A stretch of 64,000 bases of DNA, taken from positions 1 through 64,000 of the forward strand of contig JAANYP010004670.1 in NCBI GenBank assembly GCA_020465985.1, read 5' to 3'. Source of the stretch: Centrapalus pauciflorus (taxonomy: Eukaryota; Streptophyta; Magnoliopsida; Asterales; Asteraceae). The translations under genes and the position numbers were made by a program. Below are positions 10,081 through 21,460 of the stretch, one piece after another (within the stretch, counting starts at the first letter, position 1; each line of letters starts with the position of its first letter). The notes under the pieces are model-generated. The model was not told the DNA's origin. It made no database searches and saw only the letters and a list, made by a program, of their open reading frames with translations.

Positions 10081-10303
10081 GGTGATTGTAATCATTGAAT
10101 TCAGCAATACAAACAGTCTTGATTACTTCTTATGTTTTATGCTATTATTGATTCTGAAAGTTTTTGTCAAAATAATTAAGTGTTATTCCGCAAACTTCTT
10201 AATTAAACTTTGATTCAAAGCAAGATTATTGATTTATACTCTGATAAATTCAAATCAGTTAATCTTGGTTATTCATAATTTTCATAATTTTTAGATCCTG
10301 ACA

Positions 10304-10534
10304 CATAATTTAATTATGTACTTAGTTGAATTAATCCCTCATATCGTAAATTGATCGGATTAATTGATTTCCCGATTCATCACACCGATGAATTTGATTC
10401 TAATTGAGTTGAATTTTCTAATAAACATTGTTAATCACTTGATTAATTTCTAATGACCACTGATTAGGATATAATTGGCTTTTAAATACAGATTAGGTCA
10501 TTGTTGCTAACCTGGTTTAGTGTCGGATGTTACA
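10304..10534 (-). repeat. Start of the 3' LTR of G1 (cut by element A)
   Basis: Read on the minus strand, TGTAACATCCGACAC follows the purine tract CAGGGGGAGAC (about 10535-10545). The LTR is AT-rich and continues left of A, outside the window. Confidence 0.8.
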
Positions 10535-10567
10535 GTCTCCCCCTGTTAAGGGAATTTCGTCCCGAAT

Positions 10568-11861
10568 TTAGCTCGTGTTCTCCATTGCTTGAGTATTTGA
10601 GAACAGCTGAGGGTATTTTTCTAGGAACTGATCTTCACGTTCCCACGTAAACTCAGGACCTCGCTTAGAGTTCCATCTGACTTTTATTATCGGGATCCGG
10701 CTGTGCTTTAGTTTCTTGACCTCTCGGTCCATTATTTCCACGGGTTGTTAAATGAAGTTCAACTTATCATCTAGTTCTAACTCGTCCATAGATATAACGA
10801 GCGTTTCATCAGCCAGGAACTTCTTAAGATTAGACACGTGGAAGGTATTATGAACGTTACTAAGCTCCGGGGGTAGATCGAGTCGGTACGCTACCGGACC
10901 AATTCTTTTAGTGATCTTGAATGGTCCGATATAACGACGATTGAGTTTTCCTCGGTTCCCAAAACGGATTACGCCTTTCCAAGGCGAGACTTTCAACATT
11001 ACTTGATCTCCCTCTTGAAATTCCAAATCCTTCCGTCAAACGTCTGCATAACTTTTCTGTCGATCCCGCGCGATCTTTCATCGGTTACGAATCTAGGCTA
11101 TCTTTTCTGTAGTCTCTTGGATGATATCGGGTCCAGTAATCTGACTATCTCCAACTTCGGCCCAACAAAGTGGTGATCAACACTTTCGCCCATAGAGTGC
11201 CTCGAATGGGGCGGTCTTAATACTTGAGTGATAGCTGTTGTTATAGGAAAACTCGACTAATGGCAGGTGCCTGTCCCAACTTTTGCCAAATTCGATAACA
11301 CATGCCCTTAGCATGTCTTCCAAAGTCTGAATCGTCCTTTCACTCTAACCATCCGTTTGCGGGTGATAGGTTGTGCTCATATCTATACGTGTACCCAGTG
11401 ATTCATGCAACGATTGCCAAAATCTTGATGTAAATCGGCTCTCCCTGTCTGATATAATTGATACTGGCACTCCATGCCTTGAGACGACTTCTTTAAGATA
11501 GATTCTTGTTAGCTTATCCATCTTATCAGTCTCCTTGATTGGCAGGAAGTGTGCGGCTTTGGTAAGTCGATCCACAATCACCCAAATGGTGTCATAACCT
11601 CTAGAAGTCTTTGGCAACTTGGTGATGAAATCCATGGTGATGTTCTCCCACTTCCACTGGGGTATTTCTAGTTGAACTAGCAATCCTGATGGTTTCTGGT
11701 GCTCAGCCTTAACCTTCAAGCATGTTAAGCACTTGCTGACATAGGTAGCAATGTCAGCCTTCATGTTTGGCCACCAGTACATTCCCTTCAAGTCGTGCTA
11801 CATCTTATCTGACCCTGGATGAATAGCATATCTTGTTTTATACCCTTCATCCATGACCAGC
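10568..11861 (-). pseudogene. pol: G1 pol 3' part: integrase and chromodomain, broken
   Basis: The integrase core lies at 11345-11791 (MKGMYWWPNMKADI, KCLTCLK finger half, TMDFITKLPK, SDRESRFTSRFW, TYHPQTDG). The segment 11027-11344 still shows integrase residues (such as the PFEALYGRK stretch) but is frame-broken. The C-terminal domain lies at 10748-11026 (GPFKITKRIG, NTFHVSNLKK). A TAA at 10748-10750 is followed in the same frame by chromodomain-type sequence (IMDREVKKLK, FTWEREDQF, YPQLF) to a natural stop at 10568-10570. The chromodomain targets chromovirus integration to particular chromatin. The 5' continuation is displaced to 25036 by C. Confidence 0.88.
11857..11861. repeat. Target-site duplication of C (left), ccagc
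   Basis: The five bases ccagc immediately precede the 5' LTR of C and recur at 25036-25040 after its 3' LTR. Confidence 0.95.
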
Positions 11862-12470
11862 TGTTAGTACACCCTGTGTGACGATAGCAGTCTAAAGAAG
11901 TTAGCATTTTGTATTAGTCATGTTACAAGGTTTGAATATGAACTAGTGTTTGATATATGTGTTTATATGTGTTTGAAAGTTATTGATTGTATGTTTGAAC
12001 TTGATGTAATGTATTACAATAAGTTCAAACATAAAGTCCGAAGATTAATTCAAACATAAGTTAAATCATATACCCAAATAGAAGTTGGTCATGTGAAATT
12101 CGAATAGAGGATAAATTCAAATTTAACATGGGAGGTAAATTCGAACGTGTCATGTAGACAAACTCGAATGGGCCTTGGGCCTGGATTCGAGTTTGTCCAA
12201 TGACAAACTCGAATACACCTCTATAATTAGGGATTAACTCGAATCAATAAGAGACTTTTGCAGAATTTGTGTGAGTAATTAGCAAAAGGCGATCTCGAGT
12301 TTATCAGCTGATAGTGTGTTAGTTCGGAGAGAATCATCACGTAGGTTCGTTAGTCGTCGTGGTAGTCTCCGTGTTCCGTGTGAGTGTTATATCCGTCAAG
12401 CCGCTAACGAGGATTCCGCACTCGTTGGTGTGTGTCGCGTCTAGATAGATCCGTGTTTCAAGACCTTACA
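11862..12470 (+). repeat. 5' LTR of element C
   Basis: It begins TGTTAGTACACCC and ends ACCTTACA. It is matched by 24413-25035. It contains several attcgagtttgtc/gacaaactcgaat motifs that form palindromes at 12157-12214. Confidence 0.95.
12157..12214 (+). repeat. Triple palindromic arms in the C LTR
   Basis: GACAAACTCGAAT occurs at 12157-12169 and 12202-12214. Its perfect reverse complement ATTCGAGTTTGTC is at 12185-12197. The right pair has only a 4-base loop (caat). The 3' LTR keeps the right palindrome intact at 24736-24765 and has one change in the left arm. Confidence 0.85.
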
Positions 12471-12472
12471 AG

Positions 12473-12484
12473 TGGTATCAGAAC
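12473..12484 (+). other. Primer binding site, initiator Met-tRNA (element C)
   Basis: TGGTATCAGAAC starts two bases after the LTR. Confidence 0.88.
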
Positions 12485-13094
12485 CTAAGGGTTGTTTCTT
12501 GGTGTTCTTCGTGTTCATTAGCAACATCCTAGGTTTCTTGACGTTTTGGACGGTTATTATCACGAATTTTGAGGTTTTTCGAGCTTATCAAATCAGATTT
12601 CGGGAAATACTTTGTTGTAGTTCAAGTTTTTGACCAACATCGGTATTTTTTTTGTAAAATATTGATTTAATTTGAAAAGGTTGAAAAACTCGAAGTATTA
12701 GCCGTTTTTCGAATTTGCGGCGCTCGAGTTTAGTAAGGAAGTATTAGGGTTTTCTAAAATTTCGAGTTTAACCAAAATACGCTCCTTTCGAGTTTCCTTA
12801 AAGTTTGCTTCGAATTTGGCCAGTTCGACTTTGCTTTGGGTTTCGACTTTACCCTAAAGTCGAATTAGGGAATTTCGAGTTTAGTGGATCTTCGAATTTA
12901 GTTGAGGTTTCGAGATTAGTGGATTTCGACTTTGTCATTATTTTCGAGTTTAGCTGGATTTAAAACTTAATTAGAATTTAATCCCAAACAGGTTTAAATT
13001 TAATTACATTCGAATTTACTCAAATTCGAAAGAATTAATTTAAATTAATTTCGAAATAAATTAATTAAGTTTGAATACAAATATATTTGAACCA
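12485..13094 (+). other. Long leader of element C
   Basis: There are 610 bases without a convincing gene. The segment is very rich in ttcgagttt/cgaattt words like those of the LTR and of the 20.6-21.3 kb spacer. It is the expected place for packaging signals, but none is proven. Confidence 0.7.
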
Positions 13095-15983
13095 ATGACA
13101 AGTCTACAACGGTTTCTGGAGATGGATCACGAGGTCGGAAAAGCATATACTCCGCCAAAGTTGATGAAACTTGAAGATTATTACTGGTGGAAGGATCGGT
13201 TTGCCGACTTCACGCGCTTTAATGATATGCGCATGTGGATTTGTATCGACGAGTGATACATTCCACCAACAGCTGAGGTAGAAGGACGACAAAAGGTTGT
13301 TCCTTATTCTAAAATGAAGGATGAAGACCAAAAGCTGTTTGAAGCAGAGAACCGTGCATACACTATCATAAGAATGGCGTTACCTCAGGATATATTACAC
13401 ACTTTCCGAAATCAGAAGACAGCGAAAGAGCTGTGGGAGGCATTGGAAAAAAGGTGTGATGGTAACCCGAGGGTTAGAAGGAAACGTATGGAGATGCTCA
13501 AGCAGCAGTTTGCGATCTTCAAAGCATTGAAGGATGAAAAGCTGGATGACACTATCACACGTTTCTATCATCTGCTGACTGAGTTAGACAGTCATGATAC
13601 TGAGTATAGTTACACTGAGAAGAATAATAAGCTTCTGTATGCTTTACCGGCCAAATGGGCGATGTACGTGGCCTTGATTAAGCCTGATGAGTATAAATAC
13701 TATACTCTGACGCTAGAGAATGTGGTGGGAGCGCTGAGAGCATATCATTTTGAATTACTGAAGGCAGAAACAGATTATGAACAAGTTCAAAATCCAGCAA
13801 TGTATTTTGGAAAATCAAAACCTTCAGTGGCAGCTGAAATGAAGACTACTACAGCATTCTTCTCGGAAGAAACATCGTCACCGCCTGAGCCAGAGGACGC
13901 ACAGAGTAGGGCTTTCTTAGGGTTTACTAGACCAGAAGAACAGCTGCATCAGGCTACACCGGCACCTACATCTCAGAGTTATTCTATGATGCCTATGAGC
14001 GCAAACTCGGCTGAAGACCATCTGAATTTGTTGGCTTCATTCGTGGCCGCCTACGGCAATTGTGTTCATGGTAAAATCAACGATCCCGCGCTTTGAGATG
14101 AAGATTATGATCAGGTAGACCCTGACGATCTTGAAGAGATGGATCTTCAATGGGAACTGGCCATGGTAACTCAGAGAGTTAAGAGGTTCATCAAACGGAC
14201 GGGAAGAAATCTGAATATGAGTAACAACAGGATTGGCTTCGATAAGTCCAAGGTGAAATGCTACAAATGTCAAGGGTTAGGACACTTCGCTAGAGAGTGT
14301 CAGAGACCGAAGGTAAAGAATTACCAAGGACAGAATCAGAATCATGGACAGTATCAGAACCAATCACAACAGCGATATCTTCCGAGTACTTCAACCAGTC
14401 AAGCAAATATAGCTGGTCTGTTATCTAATGTCACATCAGACAGATAGCTAGACGGCACTTACGACTGGAGTACACATCCAAAAACGAACGCTAGAGCCTT
14501 TATGGCTGAAGTGACTGACACTGGATGTGACGGGGCAGAGCAGAACACAGGGGACAACAGTCGATATGAAAGAAGTCCGATGTGGGTGGAGAAGTCAGAT
14601 GATCATACGATTTTGGAGTTTGCCGCTCAGATGGCCAACGTGGAATCAGATCATACAAAGGTAAGTCTGAACTTTTCTCTTTTCCATGAATTGTGTGTTT
14701 TATGTGCTACTTCTAACGATACGTTAAATTTATTACTAGAATCACATCAAAACATATTTGCTCAAAATGAAACATTAAAAACAGATAATGCTAGCTTGAT
14801 AGATATAAAGCAAGATCTTAGGGATAAGTTTAAGGCTGATGCACAAGATGTTATAGTTCTAAAGGACAAACTGAGCGAACAGTGTGTTTGGTTAGAACAC
14901 ATGTATGAACATGTTGAGGCATTAACCAAGGAGCTGAAAACCAGAGACATCGAGCTAGCTGAGTCTAAGGTGAAGGTAGCTGAGGCAAATAGTAAACTTG
15001 AAAAGTTTAGGAACTCATCTCTTAACCTAGGGAAAATTTTAGATGCACAACGTCAATCTAAAAAGCCTGTAGGTCTAGGATATCATGAGAGTCCTTCACC
15101 GTTCAATGACAACTATGTCCCTCAACCTCAGGTGAAAACTGAGAGATCAGTAGACTTAGAGGAAATACCTGAACCAGTGTCTGAACCTGTAAAGGAAAAT
15201 CTGCCTAAGGTGGCTGATACCAATGTTAAGATTAAGAAAGTTAAATTTGTGCCATCCTCTAGTGATACATCTGTAGGAAAGCACAAAATTGACTTTAATG
15301 ATCAGGATGATGAACCAATCACTATAGATGCACCAAAAGAACCAGACACTAGTGAGACTCCTAAGCCAAAGGGCACACACAAGAAGTCTATTGACAAAAT
15401 GTCTTGCTGTAGATGTCACGAAAGGGGGCACGTTGCTTATAGCTGTCCGTATAGGAAAGTAGACAATACACCTAAGACAGGAAAGCCAGAACAAGTTAAG
15501 CCTTCTACAAGTGTTGCGAGCACTAGTAGTTCTCAGAGTACCGAGAAAACTGTGCAAGCTACACCAAAAACTACTGTGAAACAAATACCGGTGAAAGGTG
15601 GACCAAAAGAAGTGATTAGGACTAATTCACCAAATCGAGTCATTAATCAATCTAGGTCTGGACCACAACAACAATATAGGAGCACCACACCTAGCAGAGC
15701 TTACACTCCGGTTAGGTCACACACTCTTATTAGACATCACACACCGGGTAGAGCTCAGGGATATCAGTCTGAAATGAATTATAATCGAAATTATTCAAGA
15801 GCTCCGCAGAAAATGCCTACACAAAGGCAAAGAGTGAATTTAAATCACTCGGCACCACAACAAACTCCAGTTCAAAGACCCAAGTCACATGAAAGGAGAG
15901 ATGGGTATTTGAAAGAGTTTCAGTATGTGGACGAGAATGGTATTACCAAGTCAGTTATGGCTTGGGTTCCCCGTGATAACTAA
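13095..15983 (+). pseudogene. gag: Gag polyprotein of copia element C, three internal stops
   Basis: A single frame runs from the ATG at 13095 to TAA at 15981-15983 (about 963 codons). It is interrupted by TGA at 13254-13256, TGA at 14094-14096 and TAG at 14445-14447. Comparison with F shows sense codons at the first two and an altered stretch at the third. The UBN2-type core spans about 13360-13760 (ALEKRCDGNPRV, QQFAIFKAL). A CCHC knuckle CYKCQGLGHFAREC lies near 14260-14301, a coiled-coil region at about 14650-15060, and a second CCHC, CCRCHERGHVAYSC, near 15400-15440. The tail is basic and Ser/Thr/Pro-rich and ends AWVPRDN. The two-knuckle, two-part layout is the same as in A. Confidence 0.88.
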
Positions 15984-18900
15984 CCTATCTTCTTTCATGT
16001 ACAGTGGGTGCTCCAGGCACATGATAGGGGAAAGAAGTCTACTTACAGACTTCATGGGAGGGAATCGGGGATTTGTATCATTCGCGGGCAATAAGGGAGG
16101 AAACATAACGGGTACTGGAGTAGTCACTAATGGGACGATCAAATTGGATCAAGTTTATCACGTTGATAAACTGGTTCATAATCTCATTAGTGTCTCTCAA
16201 ATCTGGGATAAGAAGAATTCAGTGTTGTTCACTGATACTAAGGCGTTGGTGCTAAAACCGGGTTTCAAGATACCTGAAGAGTGGATATTGATGAGGGCAC
16301 CAAGGAAAAATGACTTGTACACGCTCGACATGAACAAGCCTGAATCTTCGATGGGACCAATCTGTTTGTTATCTAAAGCTTCAGAAACTGAGTCGGTTTT
16401 GTGGCACAGACGCATGGCACACTTGCACCTGAATAAGATGAACTACATTACGAAACATGGGTTAGTGCAAGGTGTGCCTATGAAGAGTTTTCAGTTCGAG
16501 GATAAGTGTCTACCATGCAAGAAGGGCAAACAACATAAGAAGGCGCACAAATCCAAGACTCAGAACTCCATCGCTGCCACATTCGATTTGTTGCATATGG
16601 ACCTCTTCAGACCAATCTACAAAGGGAGTATAGGTGGTAGTTGGTTCTGTTTAGTTATTACTGACGATTACTCACACTTTTCTAGGGTTTTCTTTCTAGG
16701 TACAAAGGACGAGACGGCTTCCAAGCTCATCGGGTTCTTAGACCAAGTGGAGAATTCCTATGGAACAAGGGTTAAGCGACTTCGTAGTGATAATGGAATA
16801 GAGTTTAAAAACACTGTATTTGGTGTATATTGCCTATCAAAGGGCATAGTGCATCAATTTAGTGCACCCTATGAGCCACAATAAAATGGGGTGGCCGAAC
16901 GAAAGAACATGACATTGATTGAGGCAGCAAGGACCATGCTTTCGGATTCAAAGCTTCCTACCATGTTTTGGGGGGAGGCAGTGAATACCGCATGTCATAT
17001 TTTAAACCGGGTCCTTACTGTCAAATCTTTGAACAAAACCTGTTATGAAATTTTGAATAAATGGCCACCTAATTTAACTGGCTTCGAACCTTTTGGGGTA
17101 CCATGTACTTTATTAAGAACAAAACATCAACCTTAGTTTGGTGAAAAGGCTGACGAAGGATACTTCCTTGGTTATGTGCTGAACTCACCAAACAAATGGG
17201 TTTTTAACAAAACTAATGGTACAGTAGAGATTGTGTATAACATTGAAGTCACAAGTTATACACATGAACCCCAAACAGGTCCGGAATGGATATTTGACTA
17301 TGACAAACTATTTGAGTCATTTAACATTCCTTTGGATGAAAATGCAGGTACCATCGAAAAGGACATGGCGACGTTGAATCTAAATGACGAGTGTCATAGC
17401 TTTCCGAGAACCACATTTCAATCAACATCCGAGCCTACTTCAACTGAAGATGGATCTCCAGAAGTCAATGATTTAGAAGCACCTACAAATGAGAACCAGA
17501 CTCAGACAACAAATTCCAACTCTGAGGAAACTGTCCACGAGGAAGAAAATGCGGAATCTGAGGTCGTTCCCCCGTTAGGTGAAATACGATCAAATTTAGG
17601 AGATAATCTGAGAGTTGACGAGATAGAGACATCTACGATCAACAAAAACCATCCTATAGAAAGCATCATAGGAAATCCTAATGCGGGTGTGAGGACTAGG
17701 AGTAGTTTAAATAACAACACTGTGTTGTTGTCGATGATAAATGACTCCGAGGCCTTTCATACCTGCCTCTATTCTTGTTTCATCTCGCAAGTAGAGCTGA
17801 AAAACGTGCAAATGGCACTAAAAGATAACTCTTGGGTTGAAGCGATGCAGGAAAAGCTGTCACAACTTAGGAAACTAGAAGTGTGGGAGTTAGTTCCATT
17901 ACCTCGAGGGGAAATAGCAATAGGAACCAAATGGGTTTTTAAGTGCAAAAGAGACGATCGGGGTATAGTCACTCGCAACAAGGCAATGTTAGTTGTAAAG
18001 GGTTTCAACCAAGAGGAGGGAATCGATTACAATGAGGTGTTCACGCCAGTAGCAAGGTTCGAGGCAATTCGTTTGTTTCTGGCTTTTGCTTCCTTCAAGG
18101 GCTTTAAGGTTTATCAGCTAGATGTTAAGAGTGTTTTCCTCTATGGGAAAGTGAAGGAACTGGTGTATGTAGAACAGCCGCCCGGGTTTACAGATCCGAA
18201 ATATCCAGACAGAGTATATCGATTAGATAAGGCTCTGTATGGATTGCATCAAGCACCAAGGGCATGGTACGAGACTCTGTCCAACCATTTGTTAGAAAAT
18301 GGGTTTGAAAAAGGAAGGATAGACAGTACGATGTTCATAAAGCGAAAGGGAGAACACTTCATCTTGGTACAAGTGTACGTCGATGATATCATCTTTGGAT
18401 CATCAGACGAGCAAATGTGCAAGGATTTTGAGAAGGTGATGAAGTCAAAATTTGAGATGAGTGCAATGGGTGAGTTGGATTTCTTTTTGGGTTTGCAAGT
18501 TGACCAGAAGAAGGAGGGGATGTTTATCCATCAGACGAAGTATGTCTACGACATATTAGAGCGCTTCGGGATGGAAGGGACAAAACTGACAGCTCATTTC
18601 AGCACGCCGATTCAAGTGAATCACAATCTCCGACCGGGTACTGAAAGTGATACCGATTTGGATCCGACGTTATATCGGGCCATGATTGGGTCACTTATGT
18701 ATTTAACTACTTCAAGACCTGATATTATGTATGCTGTTTGTATTTGTGCTAGGTTTCAAGCTAATCCGAAAGAGATGCACATGAAAGCTGTGAAGCGGAT
18801 TCTACGATACCTCAAGTCGAAACCGAAGCTGGGACTTTGGTATCACGCGGAGGGCGATCTGGAATTAGAAGCTGGGACTATGGTGGATGCAGCTTGACGC

Positions 18901-19322
18901 GCAAGTCAACAACTGGAGGTTGTCATTTCCTAGGAGGGAGACTCGTTTCCTGGCAATACAAGAAACAGACTTCGGTAGCCGTGTCTACGTGCGAGGCCGA
19001 ATACGTTGCTGCTGGTAGTTGCTGTTCACAGGTTCTGTGGATACAACAACAATTGCGGGATTACAGTTTGACTTACACTCATACTCCTATTAGGATAGAT
19101 AACCAGTCTACAATTGCTATAACTAATAATCCAGTTAAACATAATAAAACCAAGCACATAGACATAAGGCATCATTTTATACGTGATTGTGCTGAAAAGA
19201 ACCTAATAAAGCTGGTAAAAGTGGCAACGGATGATAATAATGCTGATTTATTTACCAAAGCTTTTGATAAGTCACGGTTTGAGTATTTGATTCAACTAAA
19301 CGGAATGCGTAATCCAGAGTGA
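15984..19322 (+). pseudogene. pol: Pol polyprotein of copia element C, broken
   Basis: Compared with F, 41 bases between two CAG triplets are missing at about 16000, removing the protease catalytic Asp region (only SGCSRHMIG remains) and shifting frame. The integrase finger (HRRMAHLHL ... CLPCKKGKQHK) and core (HMDLFR, RSDNGIEF, NGVAERKN) follow, with TAA at 16882-16884 and TAG at 17134-17136. RT: KWVFKCKRDDRGIV, EEGIDYNEVF, LDVKSVFL and YVDDIIFG at 18376-18399. A short deletion near 18870 removes the first RNase H Asp motif and shifts to the frame that ends at 19322 (STCEAEYVA, DLFTKAF). Domain order is copia. All stops but the frameshifts are single-base changes. Confidence 0.9.
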
Positions 19323-19342
19323 GTTGACCTTAGTAGAGTTTT

Positions 19343-19458
19343 ATTTCCTTTTATAGCAGTAGTATTTCTTTCTTTTTATAGTAAGTTTAGTAGCTTAGTA
19401 TAGTTTCTTTTTATAGAAAGTGTGGTAACTTAGGATAGTTTCCTTTTATAGTAAGTAG
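19343..19458 (+). repeat. Imperfect repeats of (c/t)ttttatag after pol of C
   Basis: Four diverged units of a tttc(c/t)ttttatag(t/a)aag word occur about 25-36 bases apart, directly after the pol stop. They may be a degenerate tandem array. Function is unknown. Confidence 0.6.
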
Positions 19459-19887
19459 GCTACTATATTTTCTTACTTTTACTTATGAAAAAAAAAGAGA
19501 AAACCATAAAAAGTTCAAAAAAAGAGAATATCAGAAAAAGAGTTAAAGTCTTAGATGCATAGGTTCAAAGTGACGAAAAATTAGCACAGTCTTTACAAGC
19601 TCTAAGTGTTTAGCTTTCACACATAATGCACCTAAAATTCTAAGTGTTGTACATTATCTAGTTAGATATGTTGGTAGGCATAATACATATAGGGAGTCTC
19701 AAGGCTAATAAAATGTTCAAGAAAAAGTCAAACGTGTCACTAACTTAGATGTATGACCAATCGGTCTTAATTTTTATCTTAGAGACATACAGACATTGAT
19801 TATAAATGAGGTACGCAAACTTTCTGGGGATGTATAGCAACATCAGATACATCTTAAAATGGAAAGAATAGAAAAAATTATACTGAG

Positions 19888-20094
19888 TCGAGAGTCAAAA
19901 CAAGTAACTCTGTTGTACGTAAGTACAGACCTGTTGCCTCTGTTTTGATTCGAGTTAGCAAGACATGTCGCTTTGTTGTACGTCGGTACAGACCTGTCAC
20001 CGTTGTCTTGCTAGCTTTAAAAATAAACCTTAAGACAAACTAAGACACTTTGTTGTATATAAATACAGACCTGTGTCCGATGTTTGCCTTTTAA
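19888..20094 (+). other. Three tandem stem-loops with a shared core and covarying arms (spacer of C)
   Basis: A 28-base core (ctttgttgta..., then tacagacctgt) occurs at 19908-19935, 19971-19998 and 20048-20075. Each copy sits inside a different complementary pair of arms: TCAAAACA/TGTTTTGA plus TCGA/TCGA (hairpin 19888-19953), TAGCAAGACA/TGTCTTGCTA (19956-20013), and AAGACAAAC/GTTTGCCTT (one mismatch) plus GACAC/GTGTC (20030-20094). Inside the core, TGTAC-4-GTACA in copies 1 and 2 becomes TGTAT-4-ATACA in copy 3, a compensated change. Arms that differ between copies yet stay complementary point to selection on RNA or DNA structure. No family is recognised. Confidence 0.75.
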
Positions 20095-21460
20095 AGAAAG
20101 TTTGCAAATACCAAAAAGTTAAAATCATTGTGTGTATGCCTGGATCATAAAAGTATGTCTACGTATGAGTCACGTAAGATAATTTCATGAAAAATAAAAA
20201 GGCCAAGGGATATTCTGAAATGTAACATGTTTAAAGGGAAAATAATACCAACAATCGGCTAGAAATGTATGTCACGACAAATAATCAAAGGAATCAAAAA
20301 TTCCTAAGTGTGAAAGTTTAAGTACTGAAAGTGCGTATTTGACGCCGCTATCTGATTAAACCTTTCTTTGACTATACTCGTCAAAAATATTATGTTATGT
20401 TTTTAGTATAGGTTGTAATTTTTAAATAATGTAGTTTAGTCTAAGTTTATTTTTTTGTTCACAATTTTTACTTTAATTTAATTTATTTTTATTTTTATTT
20501 TTATTTTTTCTTATTTTATTTTTACTTTATTTTAATTTTAATTTTATTTAGGAAAAAGGTCAAAATTTTACTCAGGGTGCATTCCGAGTTGAATAAAATA
20601 AACATTGCGTGAAAATCTTGTGCTTTGGGTAAAAGGTTGAAAAAGTTGAATTTATTTCATAGATTTTCGAAATTTTCAAAAATTTTCAGATTAAATTCGA
20701 GTCTAAGCAAAAGTCGAATATACATTTGAATTTGGCAGGGCCTCGAGTTTGTCAGTAACCTCGAGAAAGGTCTCAAACTCGAAGAAGGTTGGTATAAATA
20801 GGTCAACAATAGCAGTCATAAATCACCTACCTTCGACTTTGATCATTCAAGTTTATTAACCGCGATCTCGAGTTTGTTCCTTCGACTTTGCCGATTTTCG
20901 AGTTTCACACTATTTCTCAACTTTTGTCCATTTGTGTTCGAGATTATCAACAAATCTAGGTATAATCAATAGTGTTGTACAAGATTTAGGTGGTGTTAGA
21001 CTCCATTTGAGCCAAAATTAAAGGATTTTTAAGTTTTAATGGTAGAAAGTTTGTAGTTCAAAATAACAAACTTTGAACCAATGAAATGTTAAAATGATCA
21101 CAAATATCTTTGATTAGAACTTATTAGGACTAGTAGATGTGATTTTCTACGGCTAAAATGGTTAAAATCTTGTAGTATTGTGATTAAAGTGACCGACTCC
21201 TTCGAGTTTGTTCTTGGCTAGATTCGAGTTTATCACTAAACTCGAATAAGTCACTAAACTCGAATGAGTGGTGCTTCGAATTTGTCATTCGAATTTGTCA
21301 TTATATTCGAATTAATTTGATTAAAATTTAAATCAAACTTGTAGAAATTCATAAGCGTTGGATTTTGTACTTATACAAGTTCAAAATAAACAAATTTGAA
21401 TTTAAACAAGTTTATTTCTTTTTAATAATTCTAATATCTTATATGCTATATTGTGCAGAC
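20095..21460 (+). other. Remainder of the pol-aORF spacer of C: no gene seen
   Basis: The segment holds a T/A-rich tract of ttttattt words (about 20440-20550). From about 20640 to 21310 there is a dense field of tcgagttt/aaactcgaa words shared with the LTR and leader. A pyrimidine-AG acceptor-like site (ttgtgcag) ends two bases before the aORF start codon. Confidence 0.7.

Larger units (their letters stand above)
1..10303 (+). mobile_element. Ty1/copia retrotransposon A (A/B/E family), 5' end outside window
   Basis: The order is LTR end, initiator-Met primer site, gag, pol (protease, integrase, RT, RNase H), spacer with an internal purine tract, long aORF, polypurine tract and 3' LTR. Integrase before RT defines copia, and the aORF after pol recalls the Sirevirus/Maximus-type lineage. 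It is inserted in the 3' LTR of gypsy element G1: the base after the 3' LTR starts 'cataa' (10304-10308), the presumed target duplication, whose partner lies left of the window. The 121 visible bases of the 5' LTR differ from the 3' LTR at 3 sites, so A looks older than copy B. Lesions are one nonsense codon in pol and a 4-bp insertion in the aORF. Gag is open. Confidence 0.95.
9623..10303 (+). repeat. 3' LTR of element A
   Basis: This 681-bp repeat begins TGTTGGGAAATAG and ends TGACA, directly after the polypurine tract. It is nearly identical to the two LTRs of B. It holds many copies of an aagctgctag-like motif (about 9650-9810), a TATA box at 9929-9936 and two back-to-back hairpins at 10040-10080. 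It is followed by 'cataa', the expected target duplication in G1. Confidence 0.96.

Noticed and set aside
19888..20094. CRISPR-like array (repeat-spacer-repeat) in C
   Set aside because: There are only three repeats with unequal spacing, and the 'spacers' are complementary arms of hairpins. The host is a plant.
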